37,812 nucleotides of DNA, taken from contig JAFGSN010000152.1 of the NCBI GenBank assembly GCA_016934575.1, forward strand, positions 1 through 37,812, read 5' to 3'. Positions 1 to 8,413 of the stretch are shown piece after piece. How positions within the stretch are numbered: position 1 is the first letter of the stretch; each line of letters opens with the position of its first letter. A program made the translations under genes and the position numbers. Origin of the DNA: Vicinamibacteria bacterium. Lineage in GTDB: Bacteria > Acidobacteriota > Vicinamibacteria > Fen-336. The notes under the pieces were generated by a model, which had not been told where the DNA came from, ran no database searches, and worked only from the letters and a program-made list of their open reading frames with translations.

Positions 1-16
1 AAGCGGTTTTCGCGGT

Positions 17-283
17 TCATGAGAACGCCGTGATCTCCCGGCCCTCGTCGTCGACCGGCACGTAGCGGATATCCGGAGGCGGAGGTCTCTCGTCTTCGGG
101 TTCGCTCAGGCCGAGATGTTCGAGAATCCGCTGCTTCTCGACCAGGCGCGCGAGCAGCCGCTCGCGAAAGAGCCGCATCAGCTCTTGGCCGTCCCATTCG
201 GCGGCCGGATGGAAGGCGCCATCGCCGGAGAAAGCGCCGTCTGTTGAATCGGAGGAAACGTAATACCGAAAGCGTCCGGTAAG
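17..283 (-). pseudogene. IS91-family transposase remnant, internally deleted
   Basis: The minus strand is open for about 88 codons between an in-frame TAG (284-286) and TGA (17-19), with no convincing start codon. The translation contains TDGAFSGDGAFHP followed by RLFRERLLARLVEKQRI, like the middle of IS91-type transposases just after the HUH nuclease region. It then runs directly into ILEHLGLSEPEDE and a Pro-rich acidic tail ending DDEGREITAFS, which resembles the extreme C-terminus of the same proteins. About 200 residues normally separate these blocks, so an internal deletion joined them. The N-terminal catalytic part is missing or unrecognisable upstream. The fragment cannot transpose. 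Family assignment is from memory of the motifs. Confidence 0.6.
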
Positions 284-377
284 CTAACGATATCGCCGGG
301 CGGAAGAGGAACTCGCGATCGCTGACGACATGCGCCAGCGGCGGCGGCCATGGAGGCGATCGCCGCGCGTCCCGACA

Positions 378-2030
378 TCATTCTGTCGGAATCAGGTCGT
401 AGCGGATCTTGTACAAAGCGGTCCACTTGTTACGATAAACGACTTCGAGGCCCGGCACTCTGCCGGAGACGAGCGGATCTAGCAGCGGGCGCTGTTGGTT
501 TGGGATAAGGTACTCCGCGCCATAGCTCTTGAGAGCGGCGAACGTCCTGTGTATGCTGGCGTTCGGTATCTGCACGGCCGGCTGTCCGGAGTAAAAGTGC
601 AGTTCCCACGGATCACGCGTTGCGGTCACCGTGTCCGCCGGAAGGTTCTTACGCAGCCAACGCCCCATGTCGATATACTCGCGGCCGACGAAATCGCGGC
701 CGACTTCCTCGTACGGCGGCCCGCCGCGCGCGTACGCGCTTCGCACGGCCCCGACGGACGACCACACGACCACGGCGCCGAGCGCGGCGAGCGCTCCTCC
801 AGCCGCCAATCGCCGGATGCGCCCGCTGCGCGGAACAACGCGTTGAACGCAGGCGCCGAGCGCCGCCGAGAGGGTCGCCCAACCCATGGCCAACATCAAA
901 GGCACGTAGGGCGCCGCGAGACGTCTGATCACCACAAAAGCCAGAGCCAGGAAAAATAACTGTACGACCACGATCGGCCATAGAGCATGACGCTTACGGT
1001 TGCCGGACCAGAAGAGAAAACCAAGCAATGCCGGTATGTGCGTGATGTAAGTGTGCGCCGACACCTGCCGCCAGCTACCGAATCCGGAGCCGAGGTCGAG
1101 CGCGAACCACCACAAAGCGAGTTTGAGATTGTTGGCGAGCGCATCGATCGAGGCGCTCCAACCTTCGTTAAAGCGGTCGCGGAATCTTGGCGGCCGCTGG
1201 CCGTCTTCATGCAACAAGAAACCGTCGTCCTCGAGTCGGCCGCTCCAACGACTCATCTCGAACTTGTGAGTCGTGAAGAGCGGGTCGCCGAAGTGTAAAG
1301 TGTTGCGAATGAGCCATGGCGCAAGGACCAGAAAACCGCTCAGCAACCCAAGAAGAACCCGTCGATTCGCCAGCCGGCGCAGGAACGGCTGCTCGTGACT
1401 TGCGATCAACTGGAAAAATAGATAGCAGCCGAAAAGCAGCACTCCAGATCCCTTGGCATACGATGCCAGGCCCATGAGCAAGCCGGCGACGAGATGCCAG
1501 CGCTGGTTGTCGAGCGACTTGGCGAGCGCGAGCGCAAACGCACCCACGATGCAGGCCAGCAGGATTTCGGACAGAGCTTGGAGCGAGTATTCGAATAGAG
1601 CCGGGTAAACCAACACGCTCATCCCCGACACTAGCGCTGCGAGGCGATTGCCGCCGACCTCCTTCGTGAGCGCGAACACCAGCGGCGGCAGCGCGAAGGA
1701 GAATAGCAGTATCGACGGCAGTTTCGCGGCGAAGGCGCTCTTGCCGAGCATCAAGAAGAAGGGCGCAATCGCGAACGAGTACAGCGGGGGCCAGTGGTCT
1801 TCCGGCCGCGGTAGGCCCGGGTAGCGGATGAAGTAATAGCTGACGTAGTCAACGCTCAGGTTCCCCCGGGTAATGAGGCTTTCCGCCATCTCCGCATATA
1901 CGGCTGGATCGGCATGGCCGATAAATCGAATCGGACGCGCGGTGCGCACCTCGATGCCCGCGACCAGGAGCCCCGCCAAGAACAGCAGGATCAGTAAGGG
2001 ATCACAACGGCGCATTAATCCGATCACCAT
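378..2030 (-). CDS. Membrane glycosyltransferase, GT39/PMT-like
   Basis: This 550-residue protein has about ten to twelve hydrophobic segments. The first, near residues 12-28, leads into a periplasmic loop with HADPAVYAEMAESL, where family members keep an acidic residue needed for sugar transfer from a polyprenyl-phosphate donor. A soluble tail of about 100 residues follows the last membrane segment. The layout matches the PMT/ArnT superfamily, which glycosylates lipids or proteins at the outer face of the inner membrane. Acceptor and sugar cannot be told. The ATG at 2030 gives the full frame; an in-frame ATG at 2015 is an alternative. It stands alone on the minus strand downstream of tRNA-Leu and has its own promoter candidate. 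Confidence 0.75.
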   Translation of the reverse strand: MVIGLMRRCDPLLILLFLAGLLVAGIEVRTARPIRFIGHADPAVYAEMAESLITRGNLSVDYVSYYFIRYPGLPRPEDHWPPLYSFAIAPFFLMLGKSAFAAKLPSILLFSFALPPLVFALTKEVGGNRLAALVSGMSVLVYPALFEYSLQALSEILLACIVGAFALALAKSLDNQRWHLVAGLLMGLASYAKGSGVLLFGCYLFFQLIASHEQPFLRRLANRRVLLGLLSGFLVLAPWLIRNTLHFGDPLFTTHKFEMSRWSGRLEDDGFLLHEDGQRPPRFRDRFNEGWSASIDALANNLKLALWWFALDLGSGFGSWRQVSAHTYITHIPALLGFLFWSGNRKRHALWPIVVVQLFFLALAFVVIRRLAAPYVPLMLAMGWATLSAALGACVQRVVPRSGRIRRLAAGGALAALGAVVVWSSVGAVRSAYARGGPPYEEVGRDFVGREYIDMGRWLRKNLPADTVTATRDPWELHFYSGQPAVQIPNASIHRTFAALKSYGAEYLIPNQQRPLLDPLVSGRVPGLEVVYRNKWTALYKIRYDLIPTE

Positions 2031-2075
2031 GAACGATGGAATCCACTTCCGCGAATTCGGACGGAATAGCGAAAA

Positions 2076-2104
2076 GTTTTATCAGACCGGACTGTGAGGA
2101 TCAA
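2076..2104 (-). promoter_or_regulatory. Sigma-70-type promoter for the glycosyltransferase at 378-2030
   Basis: On the minus strand TTGATC (2099-2104) and TAAAAC (2076-2081) are separated by 17 bases. This places transcription start near 2069, about 40 bases before the gene start. The match is by eye. Confidence 0.45.
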
Positions 2105-2144
2105 GCGACGCTATATTCTAGTAGGGAATTGCCAGCGCGCCCTT

Positions 2145-2171
2145 GCCGAACCGAAATATATACGGATCGGC
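2145..2171 (-). terminator. Hairpin downstream of tRNA-Leu
   Basis: GCCGA and TCGGC arms, plus an inner CCG/CGG after one mismatch, enclose an AT-rich loop about 80 bases past the tRNA 3' end. No T-run follows, so termination is only possible, not shown. Confidence 0.22.
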
Positions 2172-2250
2172 GAGATCCTTTCTCTCGGGGAAGTCTCTTG
2201 AAAGCAATCTCTGCAACCTGCCGTGCGATCTTCGCGTCGGCCTGTTTTGT

Positions 2251-2336
<86 letters not shown>

Positions 2337-2351
2337 AACAGGAGTCCGTCG

Positions 2352-3146
2352 TCAAGCAACGCCCCCTTCGGGAACCGCTTGGCGCAACGCGTCAAGAAGC
2401 CGAGAATGCAAAGAACCGTTCGTCGCCGCGATTTCATCGACCGCCAAGCTCACGGAAGAGTCGTCAAATCGCGACACTCGGCCTCCCGCCTCTTCGACCA
2501 TGAGCCGGCCCGCGGCCATGTCCCATGACTGAAGCCGTTCTTCCCAGTATCCGTCCGCGCGGCCGGCGGCGACGTAGCACAGATCCAGCGCGGCCGATCC
2601 GCCGCGTCTGAGAGCGCGCGCCATGCCGATCAGGTGATTGAAGCGGCGCAAACGCGCGGCGGTTTTCTCGTGAAGGTCATACGGAAATCCGGTCAAGAGC
2701 AGCGCCTCGATTAACTCCGGCGCTGACGAGACGCGCATGCGACGCCCGTTGCAGTAAGATCCTGCGCCCTTTTCCGCAGTATATAGCTCCACGAGAAGCG
2801 GGTCGTAGACCGCTCCCGCGACCACCTCGCCATCGCGCGCGAGCGCCACGGACGAGCAGAAGCAGGGATATCCATGAGCGTAGTTCGTCGTGCCGTCAAG
2901 CGGATCGCAATACCAGACGAAACGCGAGCCGCGGCGTTCGAGCACACGCTCCTCGGTGACGACGTCATGATCGGGATAACACGCGCGAATGACGTCGAGG
3001 ATCGCCTGCTCGCAGGCATGGTCGACCTCGGTGACAAGGTTGATCGCGCCTTTCAGGTCGATTTCGATCTTCGCGCCGTAATGCGACTTCTGGATCGCGC
3101 CGGCCTTGAGAACGGCGTCAATCGCAACGGAGAGATACCGCCACAT
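2352..3146 (-). CDS. suhB: Inositol monophosphatase family protein
   Basis: This 264-residue protein has the typical length of the family. It carries the metal-binding signature DPLDGTTNYAHG with an upstream EE pair (TEERVLE), the N-terminal metal-site element TEVDHACEQ and the C-terminal WDMAAGRLMVEEAGG motif. Such enzymes hydrolyse inositol-1-phosphate or related sugar and nucleotide phosphates with Mg2+ in the cytoplasm. E. coli SuhB also acts in rRNA transcription, but whether this homologue does is unknown. The start is supported by AAGGAG four bases before ATG. It lies directly upstream of tRNA-Leu on the same strand and diverges from the ArnT-like gene. Confidence 0.9.
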   Translation of the reverse strand: MWRYLSVAIDAVLKAGAIQKSHYGAKIEIDLKGAINLVTEVDHACEQAILDVIRACYPDHDVVTEERVLERRGSRFVWYCDPLDGTTNYAHGYPCFCSSVALARDGEVVAGAVYDPLLVELYTAEKGAGSYCNGRRMRVSSAPELIEALLLTGFPYDLHEKTAARLRRFNHLIGMARALRRGGSAALDLCYVAAGRADGYWEERLQSWDMAAGRLMVEEAGGRVSRFDDSSVSLAVDEIAATNGSLHSRLLDALRQAVPEGGVA

Positions 3147-3291
3147 CAGCTCCTTGCCTCCACCTCGATGCCGATTGTAGGATGACCTCCATGCATCGCC
3201 AAACGAGACTCGTCGCGAAGCCGCTTCCCCGGCCTCTTCATGTTTGCGTTATCCTCGCGGGCGCGCCGGCCGCCGGCGTGCATTCACTCTG

Positions 3292-4926
3292 ATGCGATTG
3301 CGATCAAGTCTCACGTCGATCTCAAGCCGGATGATCGGATTCGGGCTGCTTCTCGCCCTGGCGTCCGCGCTGTTGCTCTTCCGCCTCGGCGACATCCCGC
3401 TCGTCGGTCCGGACGAGCCGCGCTACTCTCGCGTCGCGGTCGAAATGCATCGTTCGGGAGATTGGGTGACTCCAACGCTTCGAGGCGAACCCTGGCTCGA
3501 GAAGCCCGCCTTGTTCTACTGGATCGCTTCCGCCGCCATGAGCATTCTCGGCGAGACGGAGCTCGCGGTTCGTATCCCCTCCGGGCTCTCGCTCATCCTG
3601 CTCATCGGCGCCACGGCCTGGATCGGCCGACGGCTTTACGGCTGGTCCGCGGGCCTGCACTCGGGATTCGTTCTTGCAACGAGCCTTCTTACGCACGTCT
3701 ACGGACGAGCCGCCTCGATGGACATGCTCCTCGCGGCATGCTCGACTGCCTCGATCGGCCTCATGATTCTCCGGATTGACGGTTCCGCCGGCCGCCTGGG
3801 CCTTGCAGGCGCCTACGCCTTTGCCGGCGCCGCTTGCCTGGCCAAAGGTCCGCTGGGAGCGCTGCTGCCGATTCTCGTTCTCGGAGCGCATCTTCTGACA
3901 AGCGGCCCGAATGGACGACGCCAAGCGCTCTCGCGACTCTGGTCGCCGACAGGCGCCCTTCTTTTCGGCATCGTCACGATACCCTGGTACGCGTCGGTCC
4001 TTCTCGCTCAAGGACCGGCATTCTTGCGGATTTTTCTTCTCGATCACAACGTTCTTCGTTTTACATCGGAGATCCATCGCCATCCAGGGGCTTTCTACTA
4101 CTACATTCCGGCGCTGATCTTCGGACTTCATCCATGGGCTGGAATGCTGGCGCCGGCCTTTATTCTCGCCTGGCGAACACGCGACGGAACATCTGCCCTT
4201 GTGCATGCCTGGTTTCTGGTTCCGCTCGTGTTCTTTTCGATGGCCGGATCGAAGCTTCCCGGATACATCCTTCCGTGTCTTCCGCCGCTGGCCCTTATGA
4301 TCGGACGATTTCTTTCCGAAGCGATTCCATGCGACGGCCGCCGCCTGGGCTCAAAATGGACGACGACTGCGTATGTCGCGTCACAACTGACCCTGGCAGC
4401 GATCATCGCGGTCGCGCCGTTCAGGCTGCGACGGCTCGATGCACAGACACAGATTGACATCGCTCCATTCTTTCTGGCCGCCGCCGGAACCGCGATCTTC
4501 TCGGTTCTCGGTCTTCGAGCGGGCTTCGCGAAGACGGCGTGGATTCTCAGGGCAGGCGGAACCCTGACGCTGCTGGCGCTGTTGTTCGCCGCTCCGCGGG
4601 TTATGGATCGACGCGAATCAGGACGACGGATCTTCCAGGCGGCGAAAGGCGAGGAGGTGATCGTGTGGGGCGCCTCCCGGTCGATCTGGATGTCCGGCTA
4701 CTTTTACAATGACGGCCGCGTTCGTGAAATCAAGACCGAGCAGGAGCTGGTCGCCTCGATCTCTCCGAACGGCCCGCTCCTTTTGTGCGGCCGCGAGCAA
4801 TGCCGTCGCTTGCATCGCTTCGGAGCGGGCTTTGAGCTGATCTTGATCGCCGCGGGCCCTCGAGACAGCTCTTTGTACAGAATCGTGCGGCGGCAGGCGC
4901 TCTTCTCGGCGCAGGCAATCTCTTGA
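3292..4926 (+). CDS. ArnT-like glycosyltransferase (PMT/GT83 type)
   Basis: The protein is about 544 residues from the ATG at 3292, with an alternative start at 3331. After the first membrane helix comes GPDEPRYSRVAVEM, the conserved acidic motif of the first periplasmic loop in ArnT and related transferases, followed by GDWVTPTLRGEPWLEKPAL, a second family hallmark. Around ten further hydrophobic segments follow, then a periplasmic C-terminal domain. Members move lipid-linked sugars, such as aminoarabinose, onto lipid A or other envelope acceptors. No arnB-like neighbours are present, so the sugar is unknown. Its last ~200 bases overlap the reading frame of the convergent RsbW-like gene. Confidence 0.8.
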   Translation: MRLRSSLTSISSRMIGFGLLLALASALLLFRLGDIPLVGPDEPRYSRVAVEMHRSGDWVTPTLRGEPWLEKPALFYWIASAAMSILGETELAVRIPSGLSLILLIGATAWIGRRLYGWSAGLHSGFVLATSLLTHVYGRAASMDMLLAACSTASIGLMILRIDGSAGRLGLAGAYAFAGAACLAKGPLGALLPILVLGAHLLTSGPNGRRQALSRLWSPTGALLFGIVTIPWYASVLLAQGPAFLRIFLLDHNVLRFTSEIHRHPGAFYYYIPALIFGLHPWAGMLAPAFILAWRTRDGTSALVHAWFLVPLVFFSMAGSKLPGYILPCLPPLALMIGRFLSEAIPCDGRRLGSKWTTTAYVASQLTLAAIIAVAPFRLRRLDAQTQIDIAPFFLAAAGTAIFSVLGLRAGFAKTAWILRAGGTLTLLALLFAAPRVMDRRESGRRIFQAAKGEEVIVWGASRSIWMSGYFYNDGRVREIKTEQELVASISPNGPLLLCGREQCRRLHRFGAGFELILIAAGPRDSSLYRIVRRQALFSAQAIS

Positions 4927-5335
4927 TCATTCGAACCAGCGTGCCGCCCGTCCGAGGAAACGAGTACGCGACCTCGTCCATGAAGGACCGGATGAAAAAA
5001 ACGCCCCGACCGTCGGTCCGCAGCAGGTTTTCATCGGAGCATGGATCGGGAAGTGTCAGAGGATCGAAGCCGCGCCCCTCGTCCCGCACGCGTATCTCGA
5101 GGCGCCGCGGATGAAGCGCGAAGCTCACGCGCACTCGCTTGCATTCGTCCATCCTATTTCCATGCTTGATGGCGTTGATCAAGGACTCGCGCAACGCCAC
5201 GCTGACGTAGTGACTCGCGTCATCGTTCAGACTGGCGCGTTTCATCACATGCGCGAGAACGGTTTGCGCGGTATCCAGGAAATCAAGTCGACTGGCCATG
5301 TCCAGCCGGATCGTCTGCATGCGTGCGGATCGCAT
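4730..5335 (-). CDS. RsbW/SpoIIAB-like serine kinase ATPase
   Basis: The protein is about 201 residues from the ATG at 5335; 5320 is also possible. The first ~130 residues form a GHKL ATP-binding domain: ALRESLINAIKHGN is the N-box and VRDEGRGFDP the G1 box, followed by a DGRGVFFIRSFMDEV lid region. Proteins of this kind phosphorylate anti-anti-sigma (STAS) partners or bind sigma factors. No STAS or sigma partner is adjacent. After the domain comes a basic, Arg/Pro/Ala-rich tail of about 65 residues encoded entirely opposite the 3' end of the ArnT-like gene. It looks like read-through into antisense sequence, not a domain. The longer frame from 5461 would run upstream of the promoter at 5385-5413, so I reject that start. 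Confidence 0.72.
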   Translation of the reverse strand: MRSARMQTIRLDMASRLDFLDTAQTVLAHVMKRASLNDDASHYVSVALRESLINAIKHGNRMDECKRVRVSFALHPRRLEIRVRDEGRGFDPLTLPDPCSDENLLRTDGRGVFFIRSFMDEVAYSFPRTGGTLVRMIKRLPAPRRAPAAARFCTKSCLEGPRRSRSAQSPLRSDASDGIARGRTKGAGRSERSRRPAPARS

Positions 5336-5384
5336 TTCTTGCGTCTCGTGAATCGGAAGAGGGCCGATTACGCCGCGCCGATTC

Positions 5385-5413
5385 AAAATAACATTCCCGC
5401 GTTGCAGCGTCAA
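5385..5413 (-). promoter_or_regulatory. Promoter of the RsbW-like gene
   Basis: TTGACG (5408-5413) and TATTTT (5385-5390) lie 17 bases apart on the minus strand. The predicted transcription start near 5378 is about 43 bases before the ATG at 5335, which helps fix that gene's start. Confidence 0.55.
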
Positions 5414-5719
5414 CGTCAACGAGACGGACGCGATCCGCGCTTGAAAATCGACCGGCCTCATGTCTTGCGACCCGTCTTGAGATCCCGAGGGCCGTTTGGA
5501 TCCATGCTAACATCGCGCTTCCAGGATGAACGACCTCGGCCGCCCTCTCGTGGGTCGTGGCCGCGCCGAGTGGGAGGATAGCGCGAGCATGAAACCGGTG
5601 CCCGAGCGGCGTCCACGCCTTCTGACGCGCGCTCACCACGCCACTTTCTCGCTCGGCTCGGATCGTATCGCCTGCGCGGCCCATGCGAAGTCCATCGAAT
5701 TCATCGAGGAATCGGTACG
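5414..5719. other. Divergent intergenic stretch without a supported gene
   Basis: This region separates the RsbW-like and metallophosphoesterase genes. A 68-codon plus-strand frame (5526-5732) runs into the start of the latter but has no family likeness and only a weak ribosome binding site. GAGGA nine bases before 5720 is the likely ribosome binding site of the metallophosphoesterase. Confidence 0.4.
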
Positions 5720-6460
5720 ATGCGGTACCTGATACTCTCGGACGTCCACTCCAACATGGACGCGCTCCTGGCCGTTCTGCAGTTCATGCGTCGCAAGCGT
5801 TGGGACAAGGCCGTCTGCCTGGGCGATCTTGTCGGATACGGCGCCAATCCCAATCAGGTCATCGACACCCTCCGAAAAACACGCTCTTTTACGGCGATAC
5901 GGGGCAACCACGACAAGGTTTGCTCGGGCATCGAGGAAGGCGAGATGTTCAATCGCATCGCGCTCGAAGCCGCGATGTGGACCCGCAAGAAACTGACGCG
6001 CTTCAATTTACAATGGCTTCGGGCGCTGCCGCAAGGACCGGTCGACATCGATGGAGCGTTCTCCATCGCCCATGGCACGCCCGTCGACGAAGACGCGTAC
6101 ATTTTCGGCGAGATCGAGGCGCTCAACGTCTTTCGGCACACCTCAGACGGCCTCTGCTTCTTCGGTCACTCGCATTTTCCGGTGGTCTTCAGTCTCTCTC
6201 CGGATTCGATCACCACGATCCTGACGAGCGGATCGTCATTCCGCATCAGGCTTCAGGAGGGCGTTCGTTATCTGATCAATCCCGGATCGGTCGGCCAGCC
6301 TCGCGACGGCAATCCCCAGTCGTCATTCGCGCTCTTCGATTCGAAGGTGCGTGTCGTCACGATCTATCGCGTCGGATACTCGATCGCATCCGCGCAACGC
6401 CGGATCCAGCGCGCGGGACTCCCCCGTCCGCTCGCCGATCGCCTGAGCATTGGACGCTGA
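5720..6460 (+). CDS. Calcineurin-like metallophosphoesterase
   Basis: This 246-residue protein carries the full two-metal phosphoesterase motif set in order: SDVHSN (residues 7-12), GDLVGYG, GNHD, a single His in IAHGTP and GHSHFP. The motif GDLVGYG and the C-terminal NPGSVGQPRDGNP are typical of the YfcE/MJ0936-like subgroup, which hydrolyses phosphodiesters or phosphomonoesters with Mn2+ or related metals. The natural substrate is unknown. It appears to be a single-gene unit facing maf across 56 bases. GAGGA upstream of the ATG supports the start. Confidence 0.9.
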   Translation: MRYLILSDVHSNMDALLAVLQFMRRKRWDKAVCLGDLVGYGANPNQVIDTLRKTRSFTAIRGNHDKVCSGIEEGEMFNRIALEAAMWTRKKLTRFNLQWLRALPQGPVDIDGAFSIAHGTPVDEDAYIFGEIEALNVFRHTSDGLCFFGHSHFPVVFSLSPDSITTILTSGSSFRIRLQEGVRYLINPGSVGQPRDGNPQSSFALFDSKVRVVTIYRVGYSIASAQRRIQRAGLPRPLADRLSIGR

Positions 6461-6516
6461 GAGTCAACGAACGGTCATTTGATCCAGCCCGACGTCGCGA
6501 TCGTCCGAACTTCGAT

Positions 6517-7113
6517 CTAACCGGGACCGAGCGACACGCCCGCGCGACGCGAGAGCTCTAGCAGCCGCGATACTGGCAAACCGGCCACGTTCGACGGCGA
6601 GCCTTGAATCGATTGAATGAAGAACGCGCCCAGACCGTCGATATGATAAGCGCCCGCCTTGTCAAGCGGCTCGCCGCTCGCAACATACCATTCGATGGCC
6701 CGGTCGTCGAGAGGCGAGAACGACACGAGCGTCGTCTCGTCCGCATCGAATAGACCCTGTTGAGTTATTAGACACAGTCCGGTTAAAACCTCATGCGTAC
6801 GTTCTGACAACCGCCGCAACATCTCTCGCGCCTCGTCCGAGCTTCCGGGCTTCCCGACGGGCTGTCCGTCCAACAGGACGACGGTATCCGCGCCAAGAAC
6901 GGGGATGTCCTCGGTCACGACGACCGACGACGCCTTGATGCGCGCCAGCCGCCGGACCGCTTGCCGCGCGCCCTCTCCCGCCGGAATGGTTTCGTCCACG
7001 TCGGGGACGGCGATGCGGAAGGAGATCCCCAGCGATGCGAGAATCCGCGCTCGTCGGGGCGACGCCGACGCCAGGACAAGACGCGGTTCCGCGCGATGCG
7101 TTTCTTCAGTCAT
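6517..7113 (-). CDS. maf: Maf-family nucleotide pyrophosphatase
   Basis: The protein is about 198 residues from the ATG at 7113. It starts with the family signature LVLASASPRRARIL and continues with DVDET, LGADTVV (catalytic-base region) and VGKPGSSDEA. Maf proteins hydrolyse dTTP, UTP or modified nucleotides to monophosphates and have been linked to cell division arrest. An in-frame ATG at 7140 exists, but the MTEETHR start sits close to where homologues begin. A TATACT box (7155-7160, minus strand) would give a short leader to either start. The gene diverges from the DciA-like gene. Confidence 0.88.
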   Translation of the reverse strand: MTEETHRAEPRLVLASASPRRARILASLGISFRIAVPDVDETIPAGEGARQAVRRLARIKASSVVVTEDIPVLGADTVVLLDGQPVGKPGSSDEAREMLRRLSERTHEVLTGLCLITQQGLFDADETTLVSFSPLDDRAIEWYVASGEPLDKAGAYHIDGLGAFFIQSIQGSPSNVAGLPVSRLLELSRRAGVSLGPG

Positions 7114-7222
7114 CCCATGATGGCCGGCGATGGACGGCATCGAAGGTGAAAATCAGTATAGCGCGCATGGGTCCGCGTCGCTTGGATTCCATCGTGACGC
7201 GCGACGTTGTACAGTGATTATC

Positions 7223-7672
7223 ATGCGCTCGGCCACGGATCCCGGCACTGCGCAGCAATTCTTCCGCTTGTCCCGATCGGCGGGATACGTCCTCGTCCGT
7301 AATCTCTGGCCGAAGGTGGTCGGACCGGAGATCGCCCGCCGCACGGAGGTCGTGGCGCTCCAGGAACGAACGCTTCGCGTCCGTGTCGCCGATCAGCGAT
7401 GGATGCGCGTCCTCCATCGCATGCAACGCGTGATCCTCGGGCGACTCGCTCAAAAGCTGGGCGCCGTCGCGCCCAATCAGATCGGATTCGTCGAAGGACC
7501 GCTTTCGTCGCCGCCCGAGGACGTCAGCGTCAAATCGTCCGTGAGACTCCGCGATGCCGCGCCGCCGCCCGAGCGTGTGATCAAGGCGGCCGAATCCATC
7601 GAAGATGCCGAGCTACGCCGCCTCTTTATTGAAAGCGCAGCACGGTATCTTGGCCGCCGGCGATCCGTCTGA
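7223..7672 (+). CDS. DciA-like DUF721 protein
   Basis: The protein is about 149 residues from the ATG at 7223. The core NLWPKVVGPEIARRTEVVAL followed by LRVRVADQRWMRVLHRM is the DUF721 pattern seen in DciA, the loader of replicative helicase DnaB in bacteria that lack DnaC or DnaI. The C-terminal third is linker-like with short helices. A longer frame from 7130 overlaps the maf start and is not needed. TACAGT at 7210-7215, seven bases before the ATG with no Shine-Dalgarno sequence, would fit a leaderless mRNA. Assignment to the family is good; a DciA function is inferred. Confidence 0.75.
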   Translation: MRSATDPGTAQQFFRLSRSAGYVLVRNLWPKVVGPEIARRTEVVALQERTLRVRVADQRWMRVLHRMQRVILGRLAQKLGAVAPNQIGFVEGPLSSPPEDVSVKSSVRLRDAAPPPERVIKAAESIEDAELRRLFIESAARYLGRRRSV

Positions 7673-7690
7673 CTTGGCGCTTCAATCCGC

Positions 7691-7718
7691 AAAAAATGAC
7701 TCAAAGGCGCGGAGTCAT
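7691..7718 (-). terminator. Rho-independent terminator of the amrB-amrA operon
   Basis: On the minus strand ATGACTC and GAGTCAT form a 7-bp stem around a 9-base loop, followed directly by six T residues. It lies about 140 bases past the amrA stop in the convergent gap, which holds no supported gene. Confidence 0.6.
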
Positions 7719-7855
7719 GACGCGGCTCCATGCGTGGCCCCAATGACTATTTTCGTTTACGCCTCCGTATCCTCGCGTCTTTGCTATCTTTCCGGAGCCG
7801 AATACGGCGGCGTTCGTCAGTACGCCGGTATATTCACGAAATCGTTATGCCGCAT

Positions 7856-8413
7856 TCATGCGGAATCCTCGCTGAACACGACGGCCGAAAAAACCTGGAT
7901 CTCGGCGTCCGATCGTCGCCACGTCCCGGCGGGCAAGCCGGCCTTCAGGCACGCGTGATCCAGAAACGTCTCACGATCCCATCCGTACTCGACGGCGACT
8001 TGAGGCAGCAGAAGCCCCCGGTTCTGTTTGTGCCCGATGATCACGCCGTGACGACCGACCTCGACTTCCTCGGGTTGAACCCGACGAGGCCGATCCAGAA
8101 CGGAGATCTCGATTAAAAGCGCGGGCAGTTCGTCGAGAGTCACGGGCAGAAAGCGCGTATCCTCGGTGGCGGCGATGCATGCGGCGCGAGCCACTGTTTC
8201 CGCGAGCGGCAAGCGCGGTTCAATGTATCCGATGCACCCGCGAAGCTCGTGAGACGAACGCCGGCGTATCGTCACGAAGGCGCCCGCGGGCTCACGCAAT
8301 CTTGAGCTGGCTTCGCCCAGGGGATTCTCGTCGCCCCCGAGGCAAGCCTGGATCGCCTGCCGCGCCCGCTGTAACAGCTCGGCACGCTCGGATTCGGTGA
8401 GAGCGTCGCTCAT
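7856..8413 (-). CDS. amrA: AmrA (AMMECR1 family protein)
   Basis: The protein has 185 residues. The family hallmark LRGCIGYIEPRLPLAETV sits near residues 57-74, followed by AATEDTRFLPVTLDEL and a C-terminal GTWRR segment. AMMECR1 proteins are small and cytoplasmic, and their biochemical role is poorly known. In prokaryotes they commonly occur with a Memo protein and a radical SAM enzyme (AmmeMemoRadiSam system). Here the ATG overlaps the stop of the upstream Memo gene by four bases, which points to translational coupling. No radical SAM partner of this system lies next to it. Confidence 0.88.
   Translation of the reverse strand: MSDALTESERAELLQRARQAIQACLGGDENPLGEASSRLREPAGAFVTIRRRSSHELRGCIGYIEPRLPLAETVARAACIAATEDTRFLPVTLDELPALLIEISVLDRPRRVQPEEVEVGRHGVIIGHKQNRGLLLPQVAVEYGWDRETFLDHACLKAGLPAGTWRRSDAEIQVFSAVVFSEDSA

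Noticed and set aside
5335-5461. Upstream extension of the RsbW-like protein to ATG 5461
   Set aside because: It would cross a good TTGACG-17-TATTTT promoter and adds residues unlike any kinase of this group.
5526-5732. 68-codon frame upstream of the metallophosphoesterase, possible leader peptide
   Set aside because: No family likeness, weak ribosome site and Arg-rich composition typical of GC-rich noncoding DNA; too little support.
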